Source: Planctomycetota bacterium (lineage in GTDB: Bacteria > Planctomycetota > J058). Taken from it: a stretch of DNA of 64,000 nt. Each line of letters opens with the position of its first letter. Position 1 is the stretch's first letter. Made by a program: the position numbers and the translations under genes. Below are positions 1-7,713 of the stretch, piece by piece. Location: assembly GCA_023954375.1 (NCBI GenBank), contig JAMLIC010000032.1, forward strand, positions 38,104 to 102,103. The letters run 5' to 3'. A model generated the notes under the pieces. The model did not search any database, was not told where the DNA came from, and was given only the letters and a program-made list of their open reading frames with translations.

Positions 1-1211
1 ATCCCGCGCACCTTGCCCATGACGTAGGTCGCGCAGTCGAGGGGCGTCGTGGCGAGGAGGTCGAGCGTGCCGTCCTCGCGCTCCCGCGAGACCGTCGAGG
101 CCGCGATGATCGTCGGCAGGAGCACGATGAACCCGGTGACCACCGCGGCCACGACCTTGTGGAACTCGATGTTCGACAGCTCGTGCTGGAACACCGCGTA
201 GGAGCCGATCAGGCCGAGGAGCATGGCGAGGTTCATGCGCCACCAGGTCTTGAACCGGCCGACGGTGTTGACGTTCGTCTCCTTCCAGTAGATCGGGTTC
301 ATGCCCCCGATCGGGCGCGGCTCGGCGCGCGGGCCGTCGTCGTCGGCGGCGGCGCCGCGCCGCGTCAGCCGGCGCAGCAGGCGGCCGGGGCGGAGGAGCA
401 GGAACGTGGCCCGGTCGAAGGCGTCGAGCGCGCGGCGAACGTCGAGGAGCCGCTCCAGCTCGCGCGCGTGCGGCAGGGCGAGGCCGGCGAGGAGCACCAG
501 CGCGAGGCCGGCGACGACGTTCCACGCCGGCGCGACCCACCACTCCGTCGCCTGCGAGGCGGTGGGGTGGTACCAGGTCGGGTGGGCCACGTAGGCCAGG
601 TCCAGGAGCGGGCTGACCAGCGGCTGCTGCGCCGCCGGGAGCTGGGCCAGCTTGGGCGCGGCGAGGACGGCGACGAGCACCGCGTAGCTCACGCCCAGGA
701 CCCCGGGCGTCCGCTTGAGGACGGTCGAGAGGAAGATCCCCAGGCCCGTGGCGAGGACGGAGAAGCCCCCGAGGATCGCCATGGTGATGAGGATCGAGCG
801 GGCCGCCACGCCGCCGAGCGTGAGCAGGGCGAAGAGCAGCGGCACGGTGAGGAACAGGAGGAACAGGAGCGAGTAGAGGCGCGAGCAGAACTTCCCCCAC
901 ACGATCGCCCAGGGCCCGGCCTCGGTGAGGAGCAAGAGGTCGAGGGTGTTCTTGCCCTTCTCCTCGGTGATCGCGTTGGCGACGAGCGAGGGCGCGATCA
1001 GCGTGAGGATGATCAGCTGCAGGTAGGCGCCCCACTCGAACACGGCCCGCGCCTGCTCGGCGAGCGCCGCGCCGCTCTTGCCGGTCGCCTGGGAGTACAT
1101 GGGGATCAGCCCGAGGACCAGCGCGCCCAGGAACACCGTCTGGAACAGGTAGGTGCGCGGGCGCCGGGCCTGGGCCAGGACCTCGCGCAGGAAGACCGGC
1201 CCGCCGATCAC
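1..1211 (-). CDS. ABC-2 type transporter permease (partial, 3' end outside window)
   Basis: Integral membrane subunit of an ABC-2 exporter working with the ATPase encoded just upstream. I translated the minus strand by hand: from a GTG at 1211 it reads VIGGPVFLREVLAQARRP and continues open to the window edge (about 403 codons). Several hydrophobic segments are visible (around residues 20-40, 60-80, 110-150, 155-180 and 225-245), and the sequence contains the family pattern of an NAITEEKG loop followed by NTLDLLL, repeated later as REREDGTLDLLATTPL. This internal repeat of E-(K/D)-G-x-L-D-L-L is typical of ABC-2 permeases of the NosY/GldF type. The GTG start overlaps the ATPase stop by 4 bp (GTGA), so the pair is translationally coupled. 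The substrate is unknown. Confidence 0.85.
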   Translation of the reverse strand, partial: MIGGPVFLREVLAQARRPRTYLFQTVFLGALVLGLIPMYSQATGKSGAALAEQARAVFEWGAYLQLIILTLIAPSLVANAITEEKGKNTLDLLLLTEAGPWAIVWGKFCSRLYSLLFLLFLTVPLLFALLTLGGVAARSILITMAILGGFSVLATGLGIFLSTVLKRTPGVLGVSYAVLVAVLAAPKLAQLPAAQQPLVSPLLDLAYVAHPTWYHPTASQATEWWVAPAWNVVAGLALVLLAGLALPHARELERLLDVRRALDAFDRATFLLLRPGRLLRRLTRRGAAADDDGPRAEPRPIGGMNPIYWKETNVNTVGRFKTWWRMNLAMLLGLIGSYAVFQHELSNIEFHKVVAAVVTGFIVLLPTIIAASTVSREREDGTLDLLATTPLDCATYVMGKVRG

Positions 1212-2137
1212 GCCACGTGTCCCTTGGTGACCTTCATGAAGGCGTCCTCGAGGTCGATCTCCTCCTCGCGCACGAGGAGGAGCCGGAAGCCGCGCTCGTG
1301 GAGGAACGAGGCCACGAGGCTGTGGTCCTGGGCGGCCTCCTTGAGCTGCACCTCGATGACGTCGCCGTCGATCAGGTCCGCCCGCGTGACGAGGTCATGG
1401 CCGCGCAGCGCCTCGAGGGCGCGGTCGGTCCCCTCGCGCACCTTCACCTGCACGACGTCGTGGCTGCGCGCCTTGGCCAGGATCTCCTCGACGGGGCCGC
1501 TGAAGAGGAGCTGCCCGCGCTCGATGATCCCCACCTTGTTGCAGAGCTCCTTCAGCTCGCTGAGGATGTGGCTGGAGATCAGGATCGTCTTGCCCATCGT
1601 CCGCAGCTCCTTGAGGAGCTCGCGGATCTCGATGCGCGCGCGCGGGTCGAGGCCGCTGGCCGGCTCGTCGAGGAGCAGGACGTCGGGGTCGTGCAGGAGG
1701 ACGCGCGCCAGCGCCAGCCGCTGCCGCATGCCGCGCGAGAGGCTGTCGACCTGCGCGTCGCGCTTGTAGGAGAGGTCGGTCAGCTCGAGCACGTCGTGGA
1801 TGACCCGCTGCCGCTCCTTGCCCTTGATCTCGTAGAGCGCGGCGAAGAACTCCAGGTACTCCGTGACCGTCATGTCCTCGTAGGTGCCGAACTCGTCGGG
1901 GACGTAGCCGATCTTGCGCCGGATGTGCTTCGCCTGCCCGTTGACGGAGTAGCCGCACACGAACGCCTGCCCGCTGGTCGGGCGGAGCAGCGTCCCCAGG
2001 ATGCGGATCGTCGTCGTCTTGCCGGCGCCGTTGGGGCCGATGAACCCGTAGATGTCGCCCCGGTCGATCGTGAGGTTCAGCTTGTCGAGGGCGACGAGGT
2101 CCTTGTACTGCTTCGTCAGGTAGCGCGTCTCGATCAC
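1208..2137 (-). CDS. ABC transporter ATP-binding protein
   Basis: Cytoplasmic ATPase (309 aa) powering the adjacent ABC-2 permease. Walker A GPNGAGKTTT lies near residue 36, the Q-loop region follows, the ABC signature reads LSRGMRQRLALAR, Walker B is DVLLLDEPASGLDP and the switch His is in ISSHILSEL. The C-terminal ~90 residues form the accessory domain seen in CcmA/NatA/GldA-type ATPases. The start is GTG at 2137; a TACACT -10 box lies about 40 nt upstream with a GGCGGGTGGGG purine stretch before the start. Overlaps the permease by 4 bp. Regulation and transported substrate cannot be read from the sequence. Confidence 0.92.
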   Translation of the reverse strand: MIETRYLTKQYKDLVALDKLNLTIDRGDIYGFIGPNGAGKTTTIRILGTLLRPTSGQAFVCGYSVNGQAKHIRRKIGYVPDEFGTYEDMTVTEYLEFFAALYEIKGKERQRVIHDVLELTDLSYKRDAQVDSLSRGMRQRLALARVLLHDPDVLLLDEPASGLDPRARIEIRELLKELRTMGKTILISSHILSELKELCNKVGIIERGQLLFSGPVEEILAKARSHDVVQVKVREGTDRALEALRGHDLVTRADLIDGDVIEVQLKEAAQDHSLVASFLHERGFRLLLVREEEIDLEDAFMKVTKGHVA

Positions 2138-2299
2138 GACCCCACCCGCCTGGCCGGTGCGCTGGCCGGGGCGAGTGTAGCGCCCGGACGAGGGCCGCGC
2201 TCGGGGGGCGCTGCCCTGGCTCGAGCGGGAGTCTCGCTCACAGGCTCTCGGGCATGGTCACGGGTGGAGCGCGGCGGCGATCACACGACCAGGGGCTGT

Positions 2300-2545
2300 C
2301 CGTCCCTCGGTGCGCGCTCGGCCGTCTTCGCATGGGACGATCGCCTCCGAGCACACCTCACCGCGCCTTCGCAGCGAGAGCCCCAGGCGAGGCGGAGGAG
2401 GGCGGAGCGATGCCGCGCGAAGGCGAACGAAGGCGGCCTCCTGGCCGCCGAGTGAGCCTGAGCGGCCGGGGTGTCGCGCGGAGCGCGGCACCCCGGCGGA
2501 CGGCAGCGCCCGCCATCCTCCGCCGCAGCCGCGATCACACCTAGT
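2300..2545. repeat. Dispersed intergenic repeat, family A, copy 1
   Basis: This stretch between the ABC ATPase and the SirB1-like gene matches blocks at 31205-31392 and 63796-63995. Shared words include GAGGCGGAGGAGGG, GATGCCGCGCGAAGG, GGCGGCC-TCCT-GGCCGCC (hairpin, 2432-2449), TGAGCGGCCGGGG and GCGCCCGCCATCCTCCGCC. Its right end runs directly into the stop codon (2541-2543) of the minus-strand gene. The GC-rich hairpin without a T-tract could act in termination or RNA 3'-end stability. The remaining intergenic DNA, 2138-2299, shows only the promoter region of the ATPase gene. Confidence 0.75.
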
Positions 2546-3377
2546 TCAGCTCCCACAGCCGCCGCTTCGCCGCCTCGAGCTGCGCGCGCACCGCCCGCGC
2601 GTCGGGCGCGGCGGGTCGGCGCGCCAGGTAGCCGGCGAGGTCGTCGACGGCCGGGCCGGGGCGGCGCAGGGCGGCGCTCAGGAGGCCGCGGTCGCGGCGC
2701 TCCTCGGGGTCGTCGGGGCGCACGAGGACCAGCCGCTCGGCGACGCCGAGGGCGGCCTCGAGGTCGCCCTCGCGCAGGTGGATCGCCTTGAGGTTGCGCA
2801 GCATGCGCGCCAGGACCTCGTGGCCGCTCGCCGGCCGCAGGAGGTCGGGCTGGAACGGCACGGCCCCGCCGGCGCGCTCCTCGAGGAGCGCCCGGCAGCC
2901 GGCGAGCGAGAGCGGGCGGCCCTGGTCGAACGGGTCGAGGAACAGGTCGTGGTCGCGGTGCCGCACGAGGAAGTGGGCGGGGAAGCCGACGCCCACGAGC
3001 GGCAGGCCGGCGCGCCGGCCGACCTCGACGAGCACCACCGCCAGCGTGATCGGGATCCCCAGGCCGCGCGCCAAAACGTGGTGCAGGTAGCTGTTGCGCG
3101 GGTCGTAGTAGGCGTCGCGGTTCCCGCGCAGGCCGTACTCGTCGTAGAGGAAGCGGCAGAGCGCCAGGGCCTGGTCGGCGGGCCCGCGCGCCGCCTGCAC
3201 GCGGGGGCGGACCTCGTCGCCCAGGGCGTCGAGGCGCCGCAGCCAGCGGGCCACGTCGGTCCCGGGCTCCGCCTCGGCGCCGATGAGCAGGGCCGCCTCG
3301 CCCAGGTCGAGCGCGTCCTCGCCCGCCCGGAGGAGCGCCTCGAACCTCGCTCGCAGCGCCGCGGCCTCGCCGGTCAC
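2541..3377 (-). CDS. SirB1-family transglutaminase-like protein with TPR tail
   Basis: A 278-residue soluble protein of the SirB1/transglutaminase-like family. Visible are the family segment ALCRFLYDEYGLRGN, the DPRNSYLHHVLARGLGIP block, GVGFPAHFLVRH and FLDPFDQGRPLS; a C-terminal helical TPR-like stretch (NLKAIHLREGDLEAALG) follows. These proteins usually lack the full Cys-His-Asp triad; here His is present in AHF and LVRH, but a Cys in the usual position is not evident. The precise role is not established. I chose GTG at 3377 rather than the upstream start at 3428 because TACGAT sits 7 nt before it, matching the leaderless pattern of other genes here. Family assignment is good; function is inference. 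Confidence 0.8.
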   Translation of the reverse strand: MTGEAAALRARFEALLRAGEDALDLGEAALLIGAEAEPGTDVARWLRRLDALGDEVRPRVQAARGPADQALALCRFLYDEYGLRGNRDAYYDPRNSYLHHVLARGLGIPITLAVVLVEVGRRAGLPLVGVGFPAHFLVRHRDHDLFLDPFDQGRPLSLAGCRALLEERAGGAVPFQPDLLRPASGHEVLARMLRNLKAIHLREGDLEAALGVAERLVLVRPDDPEERRDRGLLSAALRRPGPAVDDLAGYLARRPAAPDARAVRAQLEAAKRRLWELN

Positions 3378-3384
3378 GGGGGGG

Positions 3385-3390
3385 ATCGTA
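3385..3390 (-). promoter_or_regulatory. -10 box (TACGAT) for leaderless start at 3377
   Basis: Minus-strand TACGAT ends 7 nt before the GTG at 3377, leaving no room for a ribosome-binding site; seven Cs fill the gap. No good -35 was seen. Confidence 0.5.
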
Positions 3391-3487
3391 GAGGCGGGCC
3401 GGGGGGCGCGCCAGCGCGGCAGGTCCACGACGCGACGCGCCGCGCCCCGTGGCAGAATCCGCGCCTCACCCCCTCGAGAGGGCGTCC

Positions 3488-4987
3488 GTGGACCTCACCC
3501 GCAAGAGCGGCCTCCTCCTCCACCCCACCTCCCTGCCGGGCCCCTTCGGCATGGGCGACCTGGGCCCCGCGGCCTACCAGTTCGTCCGCGACCTGCAGCA
3601 GGCCGCCCAGCGCGTGTGGCAGGTGCTGCCGCTGCAGCCGCCGGACTGCCACGGCTCGCCCTACGCCGCCAGCTCGGCCTTCGCGGGCGACCCCATGCTC
3701 GTGAGCGTCGAGGTGCTCAGGGACGAGGGCCTGCTCGAGCCGCGCGACTTCGACGGGCTCCCGACCTTCCCCGAGGGGCGCGTCAGCTACGAGGCCTGCG
3801 CCGTGCGCGCGCAGCTCCTCGGCCGCGCCTTCGCCGCCTTCCGCGCCCAGGCGGGCGAGCGCGAGCGGATCGAGCTGCAGCAGTTCCGCGAGGAGAACGC
3901 CTTCTGGCTCGAGGACCACGCCCTCTTCGTGGCCCTGCGCGACGCCTACGGCGCGCCCTACTGGGAGCGCTGGCCCGAGCCGCTGCGCCGCCACGTGCCG
4001 CACGCGCTGGTGCAGGCGCGGCGCGAGCACGAGCACGCCGTCGACGCCGAGGTCTTCCGCCAGTGGCTGTTCCACCGCCAGTGGGCGCGCCTGCGCTCGT
4101 TCGCCCACGGCCTCGGGGTCGAGGTCTTCGGCGACGTGCCGATCTTCGTCGCGCGCGACAGCTCGGACGTCTGGGCGCGCCCGGAGCTGTTCTTCGTCGA
4201 CGACCAGGGGACGCCGAGCGTCGTCGCCGGCGTGCCGCCCGACCTGTTCAGCGAGACGGGGCAGCTGTGGGGCAACCCGCTCTTCGACTGGGCGATCCAC
4301 GGGCGGGGCGGCTACGCCTGGTGGATCGAGCGCGTGCGCCACGCCCTGTCGCTCGTCGACATCCTGCGCATCGACCACTTCCGCGGCTTCGCCGGCTACT
4401 GGGAGATCCCGCACGGGGCCGAGACGGCGGTCGACGGCCGCTGGGTGCCCGGCCCCGGGATGTCGTTCTTCCGCGCCCTGCAGGCGGCGCTCGGCGACCT
4501 GCCGATCGTCGCCGAGGACCTGGGGCTGATCACGGAGGACGTGACGGAGCTGCTGGCGGAGACCGGCTTCCCCGGCATGAAGGTGCTGCAGTTCGCCTTC
4601 GACGGCGACGCGGACAACCCGTTCGTGCCCGAGCGGCACGACGAGCGCTCGGTGGTCTACACGGGCACCCACGACAACGACACGACGGCGGGCTGGCTGG
4701 CGGGCGAGCCGGCCGCCGTGCGGGCGCGCGTCCTCGAGCGCACCGGGCCCGAGGACCCGGTGTGGGGGATGGTCGAGCTGGCCTTCGCCTCGCCCGGCTT
4801 CCTGGCCGTCGTCCCCGTGCAGGACGTCCTCGGCCTGGGCAACGACGCGCGCATGAACCTCCCCGGGACCAAGAGCGACAAGAACTGGTCGTGGCGCCTG
4901 CGCCCCGGCCAGCTCGAGCTCGTCGCCCTCGAGCGCCTGCGCGAGCTCACGGTCCGCCACGGGCGGGCGCCGGCCGCGACGATCTGA
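3488..4987 (+). CDS. malQ: 4-alpha-glucanotransferase (amylomaltase, GH77)
   Basis: Cytosolic glucan disproportionating enzyme (499 aa, the usual bacterial length), transferring alpha-1,4-glucan segments between maltodextrins. GH77 landmarks are clear: N-terminal GLLLHPTSLPGPFGMGDLG, WQVLPLQPP, the nucleophile Asp296 in ILRIDHFRGF, the acid/base Glu343 in VAEDLG and Asp396 in THDNDT. The C-terminal NDARMNLPGT block is also present. The start was set at GTG 3488 because GAGAGGG precedes it by about 6 nt; CAGAAT at 3453-3458 is a plausible -10. It stands alone: no maltose transport or glycogen genes are adjacent. Confidence 0.96.
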   Translation: MDLTRKSGLLLHPTSLPGPFGMGDLGPAAYQFVRDLQQAAQRVWQVLPLQPPDCHGSPYAASSAFAGDPMLVSVEVLRDEGLLEPRDFDGLPTFPEGRVSYEACAVRAQLLGRAFAAFRAQAGERERIELQQFREENAFWLEDHALFVALRDAYGAPYWERWPEPLRRHVPHALVQARREHEHAVDAEVFRQWLFHRQWARLRSFAHGLGVEVFGDVPIFVARDSSDVWARPELFFVDDQGTPSVVAGVPPDLFSETGQLWGNPLFDWAIHGRGGYAWWIERVRHALSLVDILRIDHFRGFAGYWEIPHGAETAVDGRWVPGPGMSFFRALQAALGDLPIVAEDLGLITEDVTELLAETGFPGMKVLQFAFDGDADNPFVPERHDERSVVYTGTHDNDTTAGWLAGEPAAVRARVLERTGPEDPVWGMVELAFASPGFLAVVPVQDVLGLGNDARMNLPGTKSDKNWSWRLRPGQLELVALERLRELTVRHGRAPAATI

Positions 4988-5017
4988 CGGCGCATCGATC
5001 GGCCGGCCCGCGCCAGG

Positions 5018-5023
5018 TAGAGT
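5018..5023 (+). promoter_or_regulatory. -10 box (TAGAGT) for leaderless start at 5030
   Basis: TAGAGT ends 6 nt before the GTG start of the kinase-FGE gene, the spacing expected if transcription begins at or next to the start codon. No clear -35 was seen, and no Shine-Dalgarno can fit. Confidence 0.55.
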
Positions 5024-5029
5024 CTCTGC

Positions 5030-7042
5030 GTGGACCGGACCGTGGACCCGATGCTCGGGCGGGCGATCGGCGGCGTCGTCATCGAGCGCAAGCTCGGGGC
5101 GGGCGGCATGGCGGCGGTCTATGCCGGCCGCGACGAGGAGGCCGAGGGGGCCCTCCGCGCGATCAAGGTCCTCTCGGTCGCCAGCCCCGAGAGCTACCAG
5201 GTCCGCTTCGACCGCGAGGCGCGGATCGGCCGGACCCTCGACCACCCGCTGGTCGTCCGGGTCCACCGCCACGGCACGTGCGGCGACTTCCGCTACATGG
5301 TCATGGACCTCGTCGACGGCGAGGACCTGGCGCGGGTCATGCGGCGCACCGGGCCCATGCACTGGCCGGTCGTCACCAACCTCGGCCGCGACCTGGCGCT
5401 GGCGCTGGCCCACGCGCACGAGCGCGGGATCGTGCATCGCGACGTCAAGCCGCAGAACGTGCTCGTCGACGCGCGCCTCCACATCAAGCTCGCCGACTTC
5501 GGCCTGGCCCACTGGCGCGACGGGCCGCCCGACCTCGCGGGCGGGGCGTCGCTCACGGCCACGGGGGACGCCTTCGGGACCCCGGCCTACATGGCGCCCG
5601 AGCAGTTCCGCGACGCCAAGTCGGCGGGCCCGGCGGCCGACCTCTACGCGCTGGGGATCGTCCTCTTCGAGGGGCTCGCCGGGCGGGTGCCGTTCCACGC
5701 CTCGTCGCCGGTCGACCTGGCCCGGCTGCACCGCGACGTGCCGCCGCCGTCCCTCGAGGCGCTGGCCGCCGAGGCCCCCGACGCCCTGCGCGACCTGATC
5801 GCGCACCTGCTGGAGAAGGACCACCTGCGTCGGCCCGCGTCCGCGCGCGACGTGGCGCGCGAGCTCGAGGTGATCGCGGCGCACGGGCCCACCGCCACGA
5901 ACCTCTCCTCGGCCTCGGGGCGCCGCGCGGCGGAGGTCCCGTCGGCGCGGGGCGTGGCCGACACGCAGCCGCCCCGGCGGCGCCGGCTGCGCGCGGCGCT
6001 CCTCGGCGTCGGCGCGCTCCTGGCCGCGTTCCTCGGCTGGGGCGTGGCCACGGGCAAGCTCGACCGGCGGGTCCGCTTCTACCTGCTCGCCGGCCCCGAG
6101 GAGCGGGCGCGCCTCGAGGCGATCCGCGACGCCCGCGACAACGTGGCCGACGACCCGCGGGCCCTCATCGAGGCGATCGACGCCTACCTGCGCGACTTCG
6201 GCACGAGCGGCTGGCTGCTCGAGCCGGTGATCGCCTTCAAGACCCGGCCCCATCGCCGCCGCGACAACGTCTATCTCCTCGTGCCCGACCGGGCGGAGAT
6301 GGTCCACGTCCCGGCCGGGACCTACCGCGTCGGCGCGCCGGGCGGCGACGGGCGGGCGGTCACGCAGGCCCGCGAGGTGCGCCTCGGCGGGTTCCTGATC
6401 GACCGCCACGAGGTGTGCAACGAGCGCTACGAGCGCTTCCTCGCCCGCTGGCACGCCGCCGGCAAGGTCCACCTGTGCGGCAACGACAAGGCCGACCACG
6501 ACGCCGCGCTGGCGCGCAGCATGGACCCTCGGAGCGGCCGGAGCCCCTACCCCGACGGGCCCGTCGTCGGGGTCACCCCGTGGGACGCGCTGGAGTACGC
6601 GCGCTACTACGGGCGGCGCCTGCCGTCGGAGGCCGAGTGGGAGGTCGCGGCGGCGTGGGACCCCGCCGCGCGCGCGCAGCGGCCCTACCCGTGGGGCGAG
6701 CAGACGCCGGGGCCCGAGCGGCCGAGCCTGGCGAACCTCGCGTTCGGCGGCTGGGGCACGCCCGGCCCCGACGGCGCCTTCATGGCGCTGTGCTCGCCCA
6801 TGGGCTTCTTCGCCCCCGACGTGTCGCCGCTGGGCCTCGTCGACGCCGGCGGCAACGCGGCCGAGTGGTGCTCCGGGGACAAGCCGCTCCCCGGCCGGCA
6901 GCCCGTGCGCGGCGGGTCGATCCTCACCGACGCGGCCGAGCGCGCGCGCCTGGTCGCCCGCCGCGAGCACGACCCGCGCGAGGCGCCGCCGCCCGACGTC
7001 GGGTTCCGCACGGTCATGGCGTACGAGGGGCCGGAGGAGTAG
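5030..7042 (+). CDS. Ser/Thr protein kinase fused to a formylglycine-generating-enzyme-like (FGE/SUMF1) domain
   Basis: A 670-aa membrane protein. Kinase domain at about residues 12-275 has all key residues: glycine loop GAGGMAAVY, Lys46 in AIK, catalytic HRDVKPQN (Asp138), DFG at 156-158 and an APE motif, so it should be active. A hydrophobic segment at about 320-342 separates it from a C-terminal FGE-sulfatase-fold domain (about 423-670) beginning MVHVPAGTYRVG and containing DRHEVCNERYERF, LPSEAEWE, DAGGNAAEWC, VRGGSI and GFR. In this fold only true FGEs oxidise sulfatase Cys; most fused copies are ligand-binding modules, and I see no sulfatase nearby. Kinase in the cytoplasm and FGE-like domain outside is the simplest topology. 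Converges with the lipoprotein gene, overlapping it by 29 bp. Confidence 0.93.
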   Translation: MDRTVDPMLGRAIGGVVIERKLGAGGMAAVYAGRDEEAEGALRAIKVLSVASPESYQVRFDREARIGRTLDHPLVVRVHRHGTCGDFRYMVMDLVDGEDLARVMRRTGPMHWPVVTNLGRDLALALAHAHERGIVHRDVKPQNVLVDARLHIKLADFGLAHWRDGPPDLAGGASLTATGDAFGTPAYMAPEQFRDAKSAGPAADLYALGIVLFEGLAGRVPFHASSPVDLARLHRDVPPPSLEALAAEAPDALRDLIAHLLEKDHLRRPASARDVARELEVIAAHGPTATNLSSASGRRAAEVPSARGVADTQPPRRRRLRAALLGVGALLAAFLGWGVATGKLDRRVRFYLLAGPEERARLEAIRDARDNVADDPRALIEAIDAYLRDFGTSGWLLEPVIAFKTRPHRRRDNVYLLVPDRAEMVHVPAGTYRVGAPGGDGRAVTQAREVRLGGFLIDRHEVCNERYERFLARWHAAGKVHLCGNDKADHDAALARSMDPRSGRSPYPDGPVVGVTPWDALEYARYYGRRLPSEAEWEVAAAWDPAARAQRPYPWGEQTPGPERPSLANLAFGGWGTPGPDGAFMALCSPMGFFAPDVSPLGLVDAGGNAAEWCSGDKPLPGRQPVRGGSILTDAAERARLVARREHDPREAPPPDVGFRTVMAYEGPEE

Positions 7043-7610
7043 CCGGCACGTCCGCGTCCACGATCAGCCGCACGAAGCGCCCCGTCTCGAGGTCGAACAG
7101 GGCGCGGAAGCCCGCGCGCCCGAAGACGACCTGCCGCCGCCAGGCGTCGCTGCCCTGCGGCGCGACGAAGACGTTGGCGCAGATGAGGCGCCGGTCGCGC
7201 AGGACGATGCCGGCCCACTGCCGGACGCAGCCGTCCAGGCGCGCGCCCAGCCAGGGGGCGCGCGGGTCCTCGTGGATCGCCAGGAACACCGGCAGGGCGT
7301 CCTCGGCCCAGGCCACGACCTCCGGCGTCGGCGTCCAGACGCCGCCCGCGCCGACGTGCCGCGCCAGGGTCCGGGCGGCGGCCTCGTCGAGGACGACGGT
7401 CCGCGCGTCGACGACGCGGGGCGCCGGCGGCTCGGGCCAGGGGGAGCAGGCGGTCGGCGCCGCCGCCTGGTCCAGCGGCCGAGGCCGGGCGCCCTGCGCG
7501 AGCGGCGGGTGCTGGCCGGGGTCGGGACAGGGCGGGGCGCTGCAGATGCACGCGGTGCCGGCGACGAGCAGCAGGCCGGCCGTGGCGGCGCGGGCGAGGC
7601 GCGTGGTCAT
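7014..7610 (-). CDS. Predicted lipoprotein of unknown function
   Basis: A 198-aa protein with a lipoprotein signal: Arg near the start, hydrophobic LLLVAGTA and a Cys in the lipobox position. A Pro/Ala-rich linker follows, then a compact globular region with the segments LDGCVRQWAGIVLRDRRLIC, VFVAPQGSDAWRRQVVF and FDLETGRFVRLIVD. I do not recognise the family. The start is ATG 7610 with GGGAGG five nt upstream. It is divergent from nothing and converges with the kinase-FGE gene, overlapping its 3' end by 29 bp. The upstream 7617-7713 gap holds its promoter region; a TANNNT box is not obvious. Confidence 0.65.
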   Translation of the reverse strand: MTTRLARAATAGLLLVAGTACICSAPPCPDPGQHPPLAQGARPRPLDQAAAPTACSPWPEPPAPRVVDARTVVLDEAAARTLARHVGAGGVWTPTPEVVAWAEDALPVFLAIHEDPRAPWLGARLDGCVRQWAGIVLRDRRLICANVFVAPQGSDAWRRQVVFGRAGFRALFDLETGRFVRLIVDADVPATPPAPRTP

Positions 7611-7713
7611 GGCCACCTCCCGCGCCCCTCGACCGGGGGCCGCGCGGCGGCATTCGAACAGGCCTGTCTTCTACCAGCCGATCCTCGGAGCAGAGGCCTT
7701 GCCAGCCATTCTC

